A stretch of DNA of 64,000 bases from assembly GCA_038087015.1 (NCBI GenBank), contig JASBNA010000022.1:434001-498000 (forward strand), in the 5' to 3' direction. The notes under the pieces are model-generated. The model was given only the letters and a program-made list of their open reading frames with translations. It was not told the DNA's origin and made no database searches. Position 1 is the stretch's first letter, and every line of letters starts with the position of its first letter. The DNA comes from Cerrena zonata. Its lineage: Eukaryota; Basidiomycota; Agaricomycetes; Polyporales; Cerrenaceae. Shown one piece after another: positions 50,016 to 62,804 of the stretch. The translations under genes were made by a program, and so were the position numbers.

Positions 50016-51120
50016 TCATTTCTCCGCTATCGATAAAATCGACTTGTTCTCAATCACTGTAAATGGTTGCGTCGAGCCTTCTAGTGCATATGGTTTGATC
50101 ATCCCGAGGGCGAGAGTTCCAGCATTCTTCAAAGCTTTCGCCAAGACCGGGATCTTTCGAAAACAGAAAATAAGGCTAAGTCAGAAGGATGAATTGAATC
50201 AGAGTCTGCGCTTACTGGCATCAGTAACTTATCGCTCCAACTTTTATTCAGGCTTATAATAGAACTTGAATCATGCTCAACTGTGAGTATCACTGAAGTG
50301 TAGAGAAAACAAGAACGACATACTGAGCAATCACTTCTCCTAGTCTGCGTTCTGATCTTTGACCATCGGTCAGCCCGCCAGGTCGGAAAAATATCGTTTC
50401 TTCATATCCAATTGCCGCCAAATCCCGTTCAGTGAACGCTTTTGATCTGTTTTTCCAGATGTTTGACTGAATATCTGATACTAGCAAGCTATTCAACGTT
50501 ACCTTGAATACAGGCGACGAGCTTCTGTGTTCGGAGTGAATCCCTATTCTTAGCTTAGCACTCTTGTAGATTGCAGCAATGGGAACACACGACTTACAGA
50601 GATATATACTAATCGTTGTGAACTGGAGCCATCGGTGGTCCTCGCCGCTTTAGCTGCATTGACGACATACCTGCCCAGAAGCGGAAAGTGAGCTTGAATC
50701 TCAAAAAGATGAATGTATGGAAGGATTTCTCACTCCCTGTCAACCTTCTCGAACGTGGCCGCGGCTGCAGCTCCCATCCCTGAGATCCTTGACCCAAGAC
50801 TATCAAATACATACATGTCAGCACTCAGCCGTTCCTTGTACTACCCCGAAGGAGTTAACGTCAATCGTTTTACATGGTAATACTGACCACATAAACACCA
50901 CGTCCCATCTGAGCTCATTAAGCTGAGCTTCATCCAACTTCTCAAAGTCAACGACTTTCTGACGAAGTTTATCCTTCCCAACTGTGATCTGGTCGGAGGG
51001 TGTCGTTCGACGACCGTATTCTCCAACCAAAGTGTAAGATGCTGAACCCAGGAGTTCTTGGAGCAGTACTCTCCCCGTTGCACCGGTCGCGCCGAAGATG
51101 AGAGCAGTCTTTCCTGACAT
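50016..51120 (-). CDS. FMP52/HTATIP2-like NAD(P)-binding protein
   Basis: This is an atypical short-chain dehydrogenase; yeast FMP52 is found at the mitochondrial outer membrane. The start MSGKTALIFGATGATGRVLL shows the GxTGxxG dinucleotide motif. Further blocks are LNELRWDVVFM, the family-typical FEKVDREYVVNAAKAA, LVYIS, and FTERDLAAIGYEETIFFRPG with GLTDGQRSERR. The last exon encodes IPVLAKALKNAGTLALGMIK and stops at 50016. The exons around 50510-50560 and 50140-50310 have uncertain edges, because more than one acceptor keeps the frame. Length is about 250 residues. Confidence 0.8.
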
Positions 51121-51984
51121 TTTCGCCTACGCCACTGAATAATCAGCACTTTTGGAAGTTAGACGGATTTATACAGGTCAGTGGGAGTAGTGAGCTTGTG
51201 TTCAAGTTCGCCGCATGCCAATGACGCTTTATACTAACTATAACCGGTGATCTGCCGTTGGCTGACGATAGCACTATCTATGTTGTATTTGGGTAATTTA
51301 GAGCCAAACGCTGCGCGAGGACGATGCCGGCGGGGTTCGACATACGGCAACTAACGTCGGACGATATGGTATGATGAGCCATTGCCGTCTATATCCGGTC
51401 AAGCAGGTGGCACATCACTTGGTGGCGACAAAGTTCCGAACTTCAGTGATCTGTCCAGTATTTGATGTGGGCTTGAGCCCGTGACAGTATTCGCCTACAT
51501 AAAACCCCTGTGCCTGGAGACAGTTTATATTGAATGCCTACTGACCTCCGAACAGAGAAACTCACCTACGTAATCAGTAGCTGGGTTTGGTAAATCTTGA
51601 AAACGTCAGCGGTGTTGCATCAAGCCTCAGTCTATAGGGATTGACAGATTGCGTCGGACTTTGTAGCGTAGTATGAGACAAAACCATGATGTCTGACAAT
51701 ATGTGACAGTACAGGTTATAATAGAAACATAGTCTTTTTTGTATGTTGTCGACGTGGTTTGAGAAAGAAACGACTGTGCCGCACAGCCGCCGCTTGACCG
51801 GATATAACGAACATCAAGTCCGAAAACGAATATATTCAAAATCATCACAAGCCCCAAAGCTGCTTTCGACAATCTTGATCATAGTATATTGATACGTTTA
51901 TCTCAGATCAAATCGTCGTCTAACTTCGCTCCCAAGCTAGTAGTAGTGCATACTAACTCGACTATCTTGATTACAGGAATCGAG
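51121..51984. other. Divergent promoter region of the FMP52-like and MYND genes
   Basis: About 860 bases between divergent genes with no supported gene or repeat. Confidence 0.5.
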
Positions 51985-53371
51985 ATGGAGGAAGCTTTAA
52001 CTCGCCAAGAAATACTTCATTCCCTCTACTCGATGGGTGTCGAGCTCCCACCAGCAACGAAACTTCCTGACGAAGCTCTTAACTCGCGTCTTGACGACGC
52101 TATCAAGTCCTGTCAGGAGCTCCCAGATATCTTGCCTTCTCCAGCATCCTCAACTTTGAGGATTACATCTTTGGGTGATTGGCCGTCTGGTCGTCTGAAA
52201 GTCGCAAAAGCTATCGATAGGGCCAACTTAGGAGAGGTCGCTCAGAATAGCATGCTAAATCCTGAGTTACAAGGTTCAGGTGTCGATGTTTTGGGAGATT
52301 TGAGATACATTGTACATGGGTTTGCGGATAACTGGGATCAGAAGATGAAAGCTTTTTTTCTGAATGATCCAGATGACCAACAGACTCTGACTATCGCTCT
52401 CAGGGTACGTTGCGTTGCACGTCTTGTAACATTTATATAACTCAGCCCGCATAGATTGTGCACATAAAAAGAATAGACGACAGCACCCCAGTGTTAACCG
52501 TCCTCTACTCCACCTACACGCCAGAAGCTGTCTCGCTCGCGGAGGCATGGGACGATGAGCAAGCGGATCCTGCTACAGGACAACCTCCCACATACATGAA
52601 GACAACTCTTATCCAACAGAAGGCATTGCTCCGTATTCTCAAATTCAATTCGAGATATGTTCCCGCCAACTTCCACCCAGATAGGTCGGCGTTGGAAAGT
52701 GATTTCAAAGTCTCTTACATCTTCCCCGTTGGTCCACTGTCCTTCGAAGCCTTGGGAAAATTGAACCTCGATACCGGCTGTGCGATATGCGGAAGCAGGA
52801 CTGTGAAGAAATGTTCCCAATGTTATTCAGTCGGTTATTGCGGTCCAGGTAAATTACAATTCCTGTTCCTCAATGACGTGTCACACATCGGCGAAATAAC
52901 ATCCTTCTAGAGTGCCAGAAGCAGGACTGGAAGAATCATAAGCAATCTTGTGTCTCTGTCAAGGGCGGGACCTGGCGTACTATCCGTGTCTCTAGTTGCT
53001 TGCCAGGAACATCCGGAATGTTCGCGTCCGACATGAACCAGCTCGCCTCGACTAGAAGACCGTTTGGACCTATGACTCAGGTCGACGGTACAAGCCCTCC
53101 ACCCAATATCCACGGTTCACGGGTCTTCCTGATCAAACTCCAATTCGGGTCGAGCCATTTGTATATATACGATCGTAAGAAGTCGATGAAGTGTTTTTTC
53201 GTAAAGGACAACACGAATAGGGAGGTCTTTGACGAATTCCTAGTGGAGATGCAGCGTTCGCCGCGGGTAATGCATGACGGACTGAAGATGTACAGGTGGG
53301 CGAAAAGAGAAGGTGATTGGGATTTGAGTGTATGTCTGGACAAGCTCCCTCTGGAGACCATTCGGTGGTAA
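51985..53371 (+). CDS. MYND-type zinc-finger protein
   Basis: MYND fingers mediate protein-protein contacts. The protein starts MEEALTRQEILHSLYS at 51985. A large uncharacterised N-terminal part, about 280 residues, precedes a complete MYND finger: CAICGSRTVKKCSQC, then GYC before an intron and ECQKQDWKNHKQSC after it, which supplies the full Cys/His set. The C-terminal part (about 150 residues) has no motif I recognise and ends at the TAA at 53371. Two introns were joined, near 52406 and 52851. No SET domain is visible, so it is not an SMYD-type methyltransferase. Confidence 0.85.
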
Positions 53372-53648
53372 CGGTTGTTGAGGGTTATCATATCATTATG
53401 TATAATATAGCTCATATCAAATGGCCATTCAAGAAACGTAGGGTAGTATGAACGAAGTATATGTACAAATGGATACAGTAAATGAGTTGAGGTATAACTA
53501 GTGCTAAAGATTGTACTTGTAGAGGAGAGATCGAGTCCAAGGCAAAACCAAAAAACAACTCATAGGTATACGTCACAACAACACTAACGGCGTCATGCAT
53601 CATGAATAGAACAATCTATACGGAAACAAACTGCGTCACTGGTCTTCT

Positions 53649-55971
53649 CTAGACGGCCACGGCCTTTTTAAGATGTTCACGGAGAATGCCGTCACGTACT
53701 GCCAATTATGATGTCAATACAAGCTCAAAAAAGCAAAACAAAAGCGAAAGAAGGGAAAGGAAGACAAGAACAGAAGACGAAGGTGATGATCAGAAGGAGA
53801 GATAAACTCACAATATGATAATGTAAGGCCGGTATTTTCCTGGTCCTACCGATCGAAAAAGGTTTATCGAAGTGAGAACCGACCGGAGCTCGGACATGAT
53901 GAGAGTGGGAAAAACTTACAATGACGGTGGTCACAAAACCATAGAAGGGTCGTGGTTTTGGAGAGAGGTCCTTCTGCATTTGCTTGAATTTGCCTCGTAG
54001 ATCTACAACGGAGGAATTAGTCCAACGATAATTGACCTCGATGGGCAAGGGGACGGGGAACGTACACTTGGCGAATAGTTGTCCGTCGTTCGGCCGGTCA
54101 CCATAGTTCGTGAGATAGGCATTCGCCTTGACGCCACTCTTCAGTTTCTTGTCCAGCAGGTCAAACTTGTTCAAGAATACTATTCACGGAATGTTTAGCC
54201 TCGCTAGTTCATAGAAGTGCGAAATTACGGAAGGTGGATTGAATACGTACAGACAATAGACGTTCCAACGAGAAGTTTGGAAGACACAATGGATTTCCAC
54301 AGGATCATTGAATCCTGTAGTCGGTTTATCCGGTCATCCTCTGCCAATTGCTCATCGAAGCAATTGATGGGTGCGAGGAATAAAATCGCTTGTGCGTCGT
54401 CAAAGAATGGCAGCCACGCCGCTCGCTTCAGCCAAGTCAGACAGTTGAATAGAATGAACAATAACAACTAAACTTACAGATGTTCTTGCACCTCCGACGT
54501 CGTAAATACACCAAGTACTTCCGGCATCCGCTGAAGTAGAAGCGATGTCAGTGGGAAGTCGTGAACGTCCCGGTTCTGGAATCAGAATAGATACAGAGAT
54601 GAGACCGGAACACAGACGAGATATTGGGAACGGAATAGGGACACAGTCGCGAAAGCGAGTCCTAGATTCACGATTGTACATTAGACGTACCATAATGTTC
54701 AAAAACGAGTTTGTGCTCCTGAACACCGAGTGTTCTCAAGCGAGCCCGCAAGACGTCATTGTCTGACGGTTCATATTGTCGAGTCGCAATGCGGTCGATT
54801 TCCTTGAAATAGCTTTTCGACCATGAGGCTTAGAAGCACTCTCCAACGGAAATGAACGGAAGGGACACTCACTACTCCGCCGAATCACCTAGCTTGACAC
54901 CTCTCCTCTGCAGAAGTTCTTGAATCAACGAATCCTCCCACAACAGTTTGATGTCATCTTTACACCCCGCAATCACCCCAGTCGCCCTGTCCAAGTCCAT
55001 ATCTGAATTAGGAGATTGGGGGCGCCCTTTTGAGGTGCCTGTGTAGAAACCTAGTGATTTCTTCCAAGCAGCGTGAGAACGAACTGCGAACTCGTTTGTC
55101 CGCCGTCGGGACAGGGAGGAAGTGTTGTAGCTATATGTTGCGTCGAAAGGTGTTGCAACCATGTCAGAGGTTTGACCGACTGAGGGTGACAGTTCCTCGG
55201 AGCCCGCCCCCAAGAATGTCTTCAGATCCATTTCGATGCTGCGAAGAGGCGCCAGTCGAAGTTTCAAGAGTGAATGCGTACTCGAGAACGTGAGAGGAGG
55301 CAAGTCGGAGGAAGCAGCATCAAGTGACTGGAAATTATCAAGAGGCTCATCGTCGTCACTGCTAAGATTAGCATCAAGGTCTTCCATGGACCAAGAACCT
55401 GATCCTGGTCGTGAATTACTTCGGTGAGCCGACAGATTGGAGCCGCCTGCGCTGCCTGGTGGGGATAACATTTCATCACAGAGCACATCGAGTATGACAT
55501 TCACTGCGTGAATGAGGTTGAATTGGATAACGGCTCGCCATGAGGCCCGCTCTGCCCTCCACGCTTTAGGAGCGAAGGTCAGTTGAAAGTCTGAGCGTAT
55601 CAAACAAAGATGTCAGTTGACGCCATTGATGTCGAGAGCATACATGAGGCGTACTCTTCAACGTAGTGGATTTCCCTGCAGACGAAAAGGATGAGTTTGA
55701 ATGATGGTGATAGGATTCAGATGTACAGACCGCTTTCGCTCTGGCCAAGCAGGAGGAGTTTGATGTCGGTCTTTCTCTTTTTCATGGCGGCCCGCTCAGC
55801 CTTGAGGTGTTCGTCGATCTGGTCACTAGTGCGCTTCTCATCCGCTTCACGGCGTAATCGGTCAGCCTTTTCATCGTCGGTTTCGTGTGGGGGAGGTTTC
55901 ATGAAGACGGAGAACGGGTCATCGCCCTCATTGGAAAGACGGGTTACAGGCATTCTAAGTGAGGATAACAT
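53649..55971 (-). CDS. Divergent G-protein alpha subunit with insertion and altered switch II
   Basis: G-alpha proteins relay receptor signals by GTP binding and hydrolysis. The P-loop is LLLLGQSESGKSTT, split by an intron. A charged N-terminus (residues 1-65) lacks the usual Met-Gly myristoylation start. A Ser-rich insertion of roughly 150 residues lies in the helical domain (54.9-55.5 kb). Switch I reads RARLRTLG, with the Arg and Thr kept. Switch II reads DVGGARTS: the catalytic Gln is Ala, codon at 54487-54489. The base-recognition motif is NKFDLLDKKL, followed by YGDRPND. The last exon encodes VRDGILREHLKKAVAV and stops at 53649; it has no C-terminal Cys for ADP-ribosylation. Exons join in frame. 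I recall related mushroom G-alphas with similar switch II changes, so this may be a lineage trait. Confidence 0.87.
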
Positions 55972-58403
55972 GATGGTATGGGGTCAGCCAAGTTGGATGG
56001 CATAGGCAAAGTAGGAAAAGGACGGTGGCAACGCGATATTATGTACCTGCCCGCTTACCAGGAATTCGTTAACCCTTCTACGGCGGAAAAGGCTAGAGCT
56101 GTCTGAATAGAGTTAGCAATTGATGGAGCCGGTCCGTTGATAGCAAGGCGAAGACGTCTACTGGACACTTTCCCTGCAGCTCTCTAATACCTCCACTAGA
56201 GTATATCAGTGACCCTTGGTGGCTGGAGAAAGACAGATGCGTCGGAGAGGGGAAAGGCAGAGACAGCCAGCTTGGAATCATCGGTAGACTATAACGCGCT
56301 GTCCGTACATGCGTAGCGCGATTGGATACAGTACAATGGATTCGTGCGTATCTCTTGCGGCAAGCTAGGCGAAGTTTAGCGAGGTCCCCGTGAGGTCTCA
56401 AAGATTGCGATTTGGTAAGACCAGAGACGCTGACAGCTGTTGCCACCATCCTGCTTCGAACTTGCTGGTCTCGATCAGGGCTCCCGCTACTGCTTATACT
56501 AACTGGTTCATATAGACATCCGCATAATACGCCACCAGGAAGAGTTTTGCCAAGTACTCGACGTTCACGAGGAGGTTTCCTCAGCAGACAAGACGGTTTC
56601 GGGCGCACAGTATCCCCCCTTCTCACATTTATTTAGCATCCTTTTGTTGTCCCCGCTCGCTTGTCATCCTATTGGCATAGCACGATAAAGTGTATTTGAT
56701 CCCTGCCAGCTAGGGTCAGCTTGACAGCATACCGCTAACGACCTCCGTTGCCGTGGTTGCTTGTCGCTGCATTCAATGGCCTCGTTGTTCGCCAATATGC
56801 CGGTCGTGCCAGCTTAGCCTTTGTGGACAACTTCTAATCGGTCTATTCAGTTCGCTATTTTATCCAGCATCTTTATTTGTGATAACCCCAAGACGATCGA
56901 TCGTGTTCCTGACTCCCATACAATACCCTCATCGATGCCCACACTAAGACATTGGGTTTGTCTAACGCCTCCACCATTCTCGCTATTGTGCCCCACTTAC
57001 GTTCCTCCGTTCCCAATATTTCTGCCGTTGTAACTTTTTTCACACTCGTTACCTGGGCACCGTGCATGCTCCGTTCACTAGCTCTGCCCCAAAGTTCGCT
57101 CAAAATTTATGGTTACGTTTGTTTCAGTTTCAAGCAAGTTTCAAGTATCTCTAGCCGTCGGGCCTGTCATCTGGTTCCTCCGAGTAGCGATTGCCAGACA
57201 GTGCCGTACTACCTCGTGTCATTGAGCAGGCCTAGGATCGTCCATACGACCGCCTACCTCCAAAAACCGTATTGTCGTGTGAGACCTTGTGGCCTTGTTA
57301 CAACCTAGCTTTGATGTCCTCGGAGGCGACTGAATTGCATATGACCAAATTCGCTGTAAAGGGTAACCTAAAAGCAAACTTGGGGTGCATTGCTTACTTG
57401 CAGTATATAGTATTTACATCCTCCAGTCCCCGAGTCATTCGGGATATCTCGTCCAGTTTGGTCATCCCGATTTGTGATGTGCAGCTCTTGCCATTTTTGC
57501 AAAATTTTCAGGGTCATGACCGGAACGGTTTCATAGTCGTCAATGTTACGACCGATCGCACGAGAGTCACTGCCAGAATGATATTCGATGATGAAAGAGT
57601 GATACTCGAGGGATGAAAGACCTCGCTAAGAGTGCGCGCAGATGTCCTCCTCCATTTTCTTCTCACTCCCGCTTTCTGTAAACTCCTGCAAGTAAGAGCT
57701 ATCGCCGCCGGGTATCGTCGATCGGGTCAATTTCCCTCGGACCTCTGAATATCGGGACAATAGTATCTCTGGGACCTGCTATGGACCGCAAGGGACTTGT
57801 CGGAGGGATTATCTGAGTTACCGACTTCGTCATCCGTTTTCCCTTTATTCCGTGCTCCCGTATTCAGTGATGCACTTACAAGAGAGAATTACAAAGTCTC
57901 GGCAAAAGATGTACGCAACCAGCGGGATTGGTGTACACAAATGTAGTAGTCCAGTTTGACGTCATTTCGTAGATGTCTTACTGAATGTCAATACTGTTGA
58001 ACATAACATTCAATATACGCCCTCATACTTTTTCACACTTACTCATCTCCGAGCGGGTCGTTGCGTGTTGACAGTTGCGTACCCCGGCATCGACGCGCAG
58101 AAATGAAGGTCTAAGGAGATGGGAAACATAAGATTTAGAGATGTTTGAATTCGCCCATAGCCTAGACCTTGAAGTTCCACCACTTCCCCAAGCGACGGAC
58201 ACATAGGCATATCCTACTGTACTGTACTATACTCATAATGTTGTCGAGCACTAGCGGTGTATGCGTTGGTCTTGGGCGATGCTATAGATGGAGTCACTGG
58301 ATAAGGCAGCGGCCGAGGAAGCCTGATCAAGGCTCTTTCACTAGCCCAGCCATCCTAGCTCCCACCTCCAACGCTCTCCACCTCGCCTTTCCTCTCAACC
58401 ACC
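55972..58403. other. Large intergenic region between G-alpha and F-box/WD40 genes
   Basis: About 2.4 kb with no gene I can support. A minus-strand open frame at 56093-56626 and plus-strand frames at 56753-57616 show no family signature. The end of the latter (GFIVVNVTTDRTRVTARMIF) is mildly coding-like. Long 5' untranslated regions of the divergent flanking genes could occupy part of the region. Confidence 0.4.
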
Positions 58404-60499
58404 ATGGACTCTCTTGAGCAGTCTACTGTACTCATACCAGTGATAAAGCCTCCAACACCGGCTCCTTCACCAGGCCTTACATTCTCTGAGCTACCACCTA
58501 CAACAAACAACGTGCTTGCCGCATCATTCCACAGGCAGCAGTTCGCACTTATGTCTCCGGAACAACGAAGAGAATTACTAGGCTCTATCTTAGCTGACTG
58601 TACACCAACAGAATTACTGTTTGTTTCAAGTACCGTCACACCACTGCTTAAGCGGGACTTTCTGCAAGAACTCCCGCCGGAACTTGCTTGTTACATTCTC
58701 TCGTTTGTCGAAGAACCTCAAACTCTTACTCGGGCAAGCGCTGTCAGTCGACGCTGGAATCAACTCATCTCAGACGAATGGCTTTGGAAACGACTGTGTT
58801 ACTTGCATGGTTTCGAAATTGATCAAGATTGGCCACCCTCCTCTTCCTCCACCTCGTACTACCGATCACATTTCAAGAGGGAATTCATTGCAGGTCAGTC
58901 TCCTACTTCCACTCTCCTCTATCCGAACCTATAGCAATACGTAGTATCTAACTGGTGCCATGGCGGCTCCCTCCTTCGAACCCATCGTGTCCCCTTCAAC
59001 CCTGGCTCTATTCCCGACGAAACGACATCACCTCCACCAAACCGACCCAACTCTTCTGCTGCGATCCCTACATCTATCGCAATTGATTCGGAATGGGTCG
59101 TGGTGGGTTTGGCGAATAGCAAGATCCACGTCTTCAGTGCGAGAACTGGCGTCCTTAGTCGGACCCTCGTCGGTCATGCTTCTGGCGTCTGGGCGGTCGC
59201 TTTGATTCGAAGCGGAGGTGAGGGCAGTGGTATTCATACTGGTGCGGATGTGGATGAAGGCTCGGCTGGAGATTCGTGTACGGATGAGGATGTTTATGAG
59301 GGGCATACACCTACGATTCGACATGCGCTTGGGTTGGACTCACCGAAACCCATGCATAGACGGAAATTGTCAGATGTATTCGAAGGAAGTATTCCGATTC
59401 CGAAACCGAGCGAACCATCGGGAGCTTCGGATGGTTGGGGTCAACCCAATGCACTTGTGGTTAGCGGAGGTTGTGATAAAGAGGTCCGAGTGTGGGACGC
59501 CAAATCTGGGTAAGCTCATCCCTCTATCGACCTATGTTACTTTCATATCCTGACTGACGTGTTTAGGTTCTGCATATACTCACTCTCCGGTCATCAATCT
59601 ACCATTCGATGCCTCAAAGTCCTGCACGGCCGCCCCATTGCAGTAACGGGTTCCCGAGATCGAACAGTTCGTGTATGGGATATTCAGCGGGGAAAGATGC
59701 TCCGTGTCCTCGAAGGACATGACCAAAGCGTTCGATGCATCGATGTCTGTGGTAACATTTGCGTTAGTGGAAGCTATGATACCACCTGCCGAGTATGGAA
59801 CGTCGATACTGGGGAGTGTTTACATGTTCTCAGAGGACATTATCATCAGATCTATACCGTCGCTTTCGACGGTGCTCGAATAGCTTCTGGAGGTCTGGAC
59901 ACAACTGTTCGTGTATGGGATGTCCACACTGGGTAAGTGATTTGTAGCTTTACTTGACCTATCATTGACCGTATTCACTGTTCAGGGCATGTCTTGCTCT
60001 CCTCCAAGGCCACACTGCCCTCGTCTGTCAACTCCAACTCACACCCACTATGCTCGCCACCGGTGGGTCGGATGGCCGAGTCATCACATTCTCTCTCCTA
60101 GGTTCTTCGTTCGAGGTGATTCAACGTCTCGTTGCACATGATTCCTCTGTCACTGCTCTCCAGCTTGACGACCGATTCATGGTCACCGGTGGGAATGACG
60201 GTCGGGTCCGATTATTCCAATTCCCACCTCAGGACCAGATTCGAAACAGCACTGATGTTATTGGCATGGAAAGCAAGGGGAGTGCAGAACATATGGGAGA
60301 TCCGAGGGAGGGGCTCATTGGGATTGTAACTGATGGAGAGGGGAAAGTGGGAAAATGTGAGTATGTGAGGGAGTTGAGTGATCTTAGTGAGAGTGTGTGG
60401 AAGGTAGCATTCACGAGGTCGACATGTGCGATTGCTGCGAAGAAGAGTGGGAAGACGGTGGTGGAGATTTGGAGGTTTCGGTTGAGTGATGTAGAGTGA
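58404..60499 (+). CDS. F-box/WD40 protein, Cdc4-type SCF ubiquitin-ligase substrate receptor
   Basis: F-box/WD40 proteins bring phosphorylated targets to SCF E3 ligases in nucleus and cytoplasm. The F-box follows a Pro-rich leader: DFLQELPPELACYILSFVEE with SAVSRRWNQLISDEWLWKRL at about residues 90-145. WD40 repeats follow and can be seen by their Gly-His and Trp-Asp ends, for example GHASGVWAVAL, VSGGCDKEVRVWDAKSG, VTGSRDRTVRVWDIQRGKML, HDQSVRCIDVCGNICVSGSY, and ASGGLDTTVRVWDVHTG. At least seven blades are present. A low-complexity insertion of about 90 residues sits between the first two blades. Four or five exons join in frame to the TGA at 60499. Cdc4, Pof1 and Met30 are the closest types; I cannot decide between them. 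Confidence 0.88.
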
Positions 60500-60898
60500 G
60501 TTGGGAGATGGTCATTTGTGAATTTTGATGTTGTATTTCTGGATATTTCTATTCTTTTTGGATATCAAAAAAGTTTAGGATTTATGCATACAAGTTGCAT
60601 TCACTTAGCAGGCATTATTGGGTCTAGTAACACCTGTTAGGTATTATTGATTGCCTCCAGTTTTCCTGCAGATGTGAAAACTGAAAGAATGCTAGTTGAG
60701 GCTTCCCAGCTGTTACCACTGTCAGAACTGGAGAGGCAGTTGTCAGATATAGATGCAATTGGTACCATGAAATGGCCTCATAAAATCCCCTCACAAACCC
60801 AGCATGTGAAACTTATTGGAAAGGCCATTACAAGTGTTCAATTGAGTTGTAAGCAAAGTGTGATTGCAGAAATAGAATTTGAGATAGAAATACATCAA
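60500..60898. other. AT-richer region between the F-box/WD40 and RHS/Crinkler-type genes
   Basis: Base composition turns more AT-rich here than in the gene on the left. A plus-strand open frame at 60647-60937 (no ATG start; contains ERMLVEASQLLPLSELERQL) looks coding-like but has no family I recognise. It may be a remnant of an inserted element. Confidence 0.35.
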
Positions 60899-62739
60899 CT
60901 ACTCCCAGAATTTATCTGCATCTGCATCAATAGCTAAGACATACTGCTGAATTCTTGGGGTCCAAACCCTGCAATCAGCTGCTAATTTGATCTGCTGGAG
61001 TGCAATGACTGTCTCCTTGGGAACAACAAAAACAAATTTAACAAAGTCAAAATATTGAGAAATGAGAGGCCATATCTCTTTGAAAAATTTCACCTCTATG
61101 GGATGAGATGATGAAACTGTGAATTGAAAAGCTACCATCCCTTTAATCACACCTTGGTCCTTAACCTCAAAAGCAAATGAGTCAATACCAGGAAAAGTGG
61201 AGGAAATAGGATGATAATACTTGGAGGAAAGAAAATTAGGAGAAAGAAACTTGTCAAAATACTCCACACCATCAATATGTGACAGGTTTACAGACAATCT
61301 TTGAGGTGGATCATCAAGGGAGGTAAGATGGTAAGGCTCAGCTCGGCTATTGATGATGTATTGTTGGGCCATCTGTTCAAAGAGAACACCTGCACATGAA
61401 GCTGACCCAGGGTTCTTCAATAAGGACAAAAAGCTGTCCCTAAAAGCAGCGGCAAGCTCTTTCTTCTGCTTCAATACAAGCTTGTGAGATATGAACCCAG
61501 AGATGAGTGTTCCATCTGGCACCTGTCGATCTATAGTGCCATAATATGACAGAGGGTTGATCTGTATTATATCATGGCTAGTTGAATTGAAGAAAACCGA
61601 CGCATCGCTCAAGAGAATTCGCAACTGGTTTCCATCAATAAGTTGAACCCTCATATCGATGTCCCTCTCGATATCATCATCTGCTTTGCTAAAGAGGCGT
61701 CTCACGGAGCCTCCAAAGTTGGTGAACGCTCGGCGCCATTCATCCAGGCCACGTTGTATTTTAGACGCATCACTAGAACAAAATAAGAGTCAAATCTGCA
61801 TCTGGTAGGGGCAACAGACAGCTTTACTCACCGAGACAAGTAGACCTCTGACCAGCCCCAAGTTTTCATCACAAATTTACGGGAGGTTTGTATATTGAAC
61901 TTTGCCCAGGCCTTGAAGCGGTGTTCGCTTGGTGACGATGCCAAAATAGAGTCCCAGCGAGTCAGGAATTTACTAGTGTCCATCGCACGATCCTGCTCAT
62001 TGTTGATGTCGTAGAGGATAAGCCCGTCGCTATCGCTATTCAAATCTTGTTGTAGCGATAAGACTGAATGATCAGGAATCCAATAGACACCCTGATCTAG
62101 AAACACATAGCGAGCTTTCGGTGAAAGAGAAAGGATGGTACTTTTCCCAGCAGCAAGCCTTCTGAGAAGACAGTAGGTCAGATACATAGACTTTCCTGGG
62201 GCAAGTGTCAGAGTGAAGATCAGATTATCACACATAATATACACACCAATTCCCGGTTGCCCAAGAAGGAGGGTATCCACGAGTCCCAAGCGCTTGCCTG
62301 ACTCAACAAAGTGCTCGAGCTCAACATATTCCTCGCGAATGAGAAAGCGTGGCATTGATGGCCAGGATTTGATATTATAGTTCAAACCTGGAACGTGGTC
62401 GAGTTTGATAAATCTGGCTTTGACTGATGTCGACGATGTGGGATCATCGGAGACGGTGACGGACGAAGCTAGATCAGGGATATCTACTTCCACGGTATCA
62501 ATAATTTGATCCCAGTGATCCTTATTCTTCCACAGGAAGGCGTGTATTGCAAAGGTGTTTCGGTGCATCAGTATATCTTCTTCCATTGAATGAAGTAGTC
62601 GCGGCCATGAGGGATCAGCAATACGCGTAGGGCTGCCGCTTAGCCTCGGACGCTTTCGAGATACAGATCCTATTGTCAAATAAGCATTATGATATGATGT
62701 CGAGAGGCGAAATGAGCAACGGGCCTCCGAATTCCTCAT
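60899..62739 (-). CDS. RHS/Crinkler-type protein: P-loop ATPase plus nuclease-like C-terminal domain
   Basis: It resembles the retrotransposon-hot-spot and Crinkler-like families that are expanded in some basidiomycetes; these pair a STAND-type P-loop ATPase with a restriction-endonuclease-like domain. After a basic KRPRLSG stretch that could be a nuclear signal, the protein has LIREEYVELEHFVES and a Walker A motif GQPGIGKS, split by a 51-base intron near 62200-62250. The next landmark is ARYVFLDQGVYW. A second intron lies at about 61765-61826. The C-terminal domain shows VLFEQMAQQYI, FPGIDSFAF and VAFQFTVSSSHPI, fitting a Glu...Asp...Gln-x-Thr nuclease core. The stop is at 60899. The frame is intact. 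The start at 62739 is uncertain: an acceptor at 62670 could join it to the exon at 62930-63278, making the CDS end at 63278. Confidence 0.75.
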
Positions 62740-62804
62740 CGATCCCGGGCAAAGATACCGATGGTGTCTGTTCAGTCGCTAGGGCTTAATACAGCGGTCA
62801 TTTA

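Noticed and set aside
56093..56626. Minus-strand open frame of 177 codons
   Set aside because: It shows no recognisable motif, domain or splice context, and its residue mix (many Arg, Ser, Leu, Cys) looks random.
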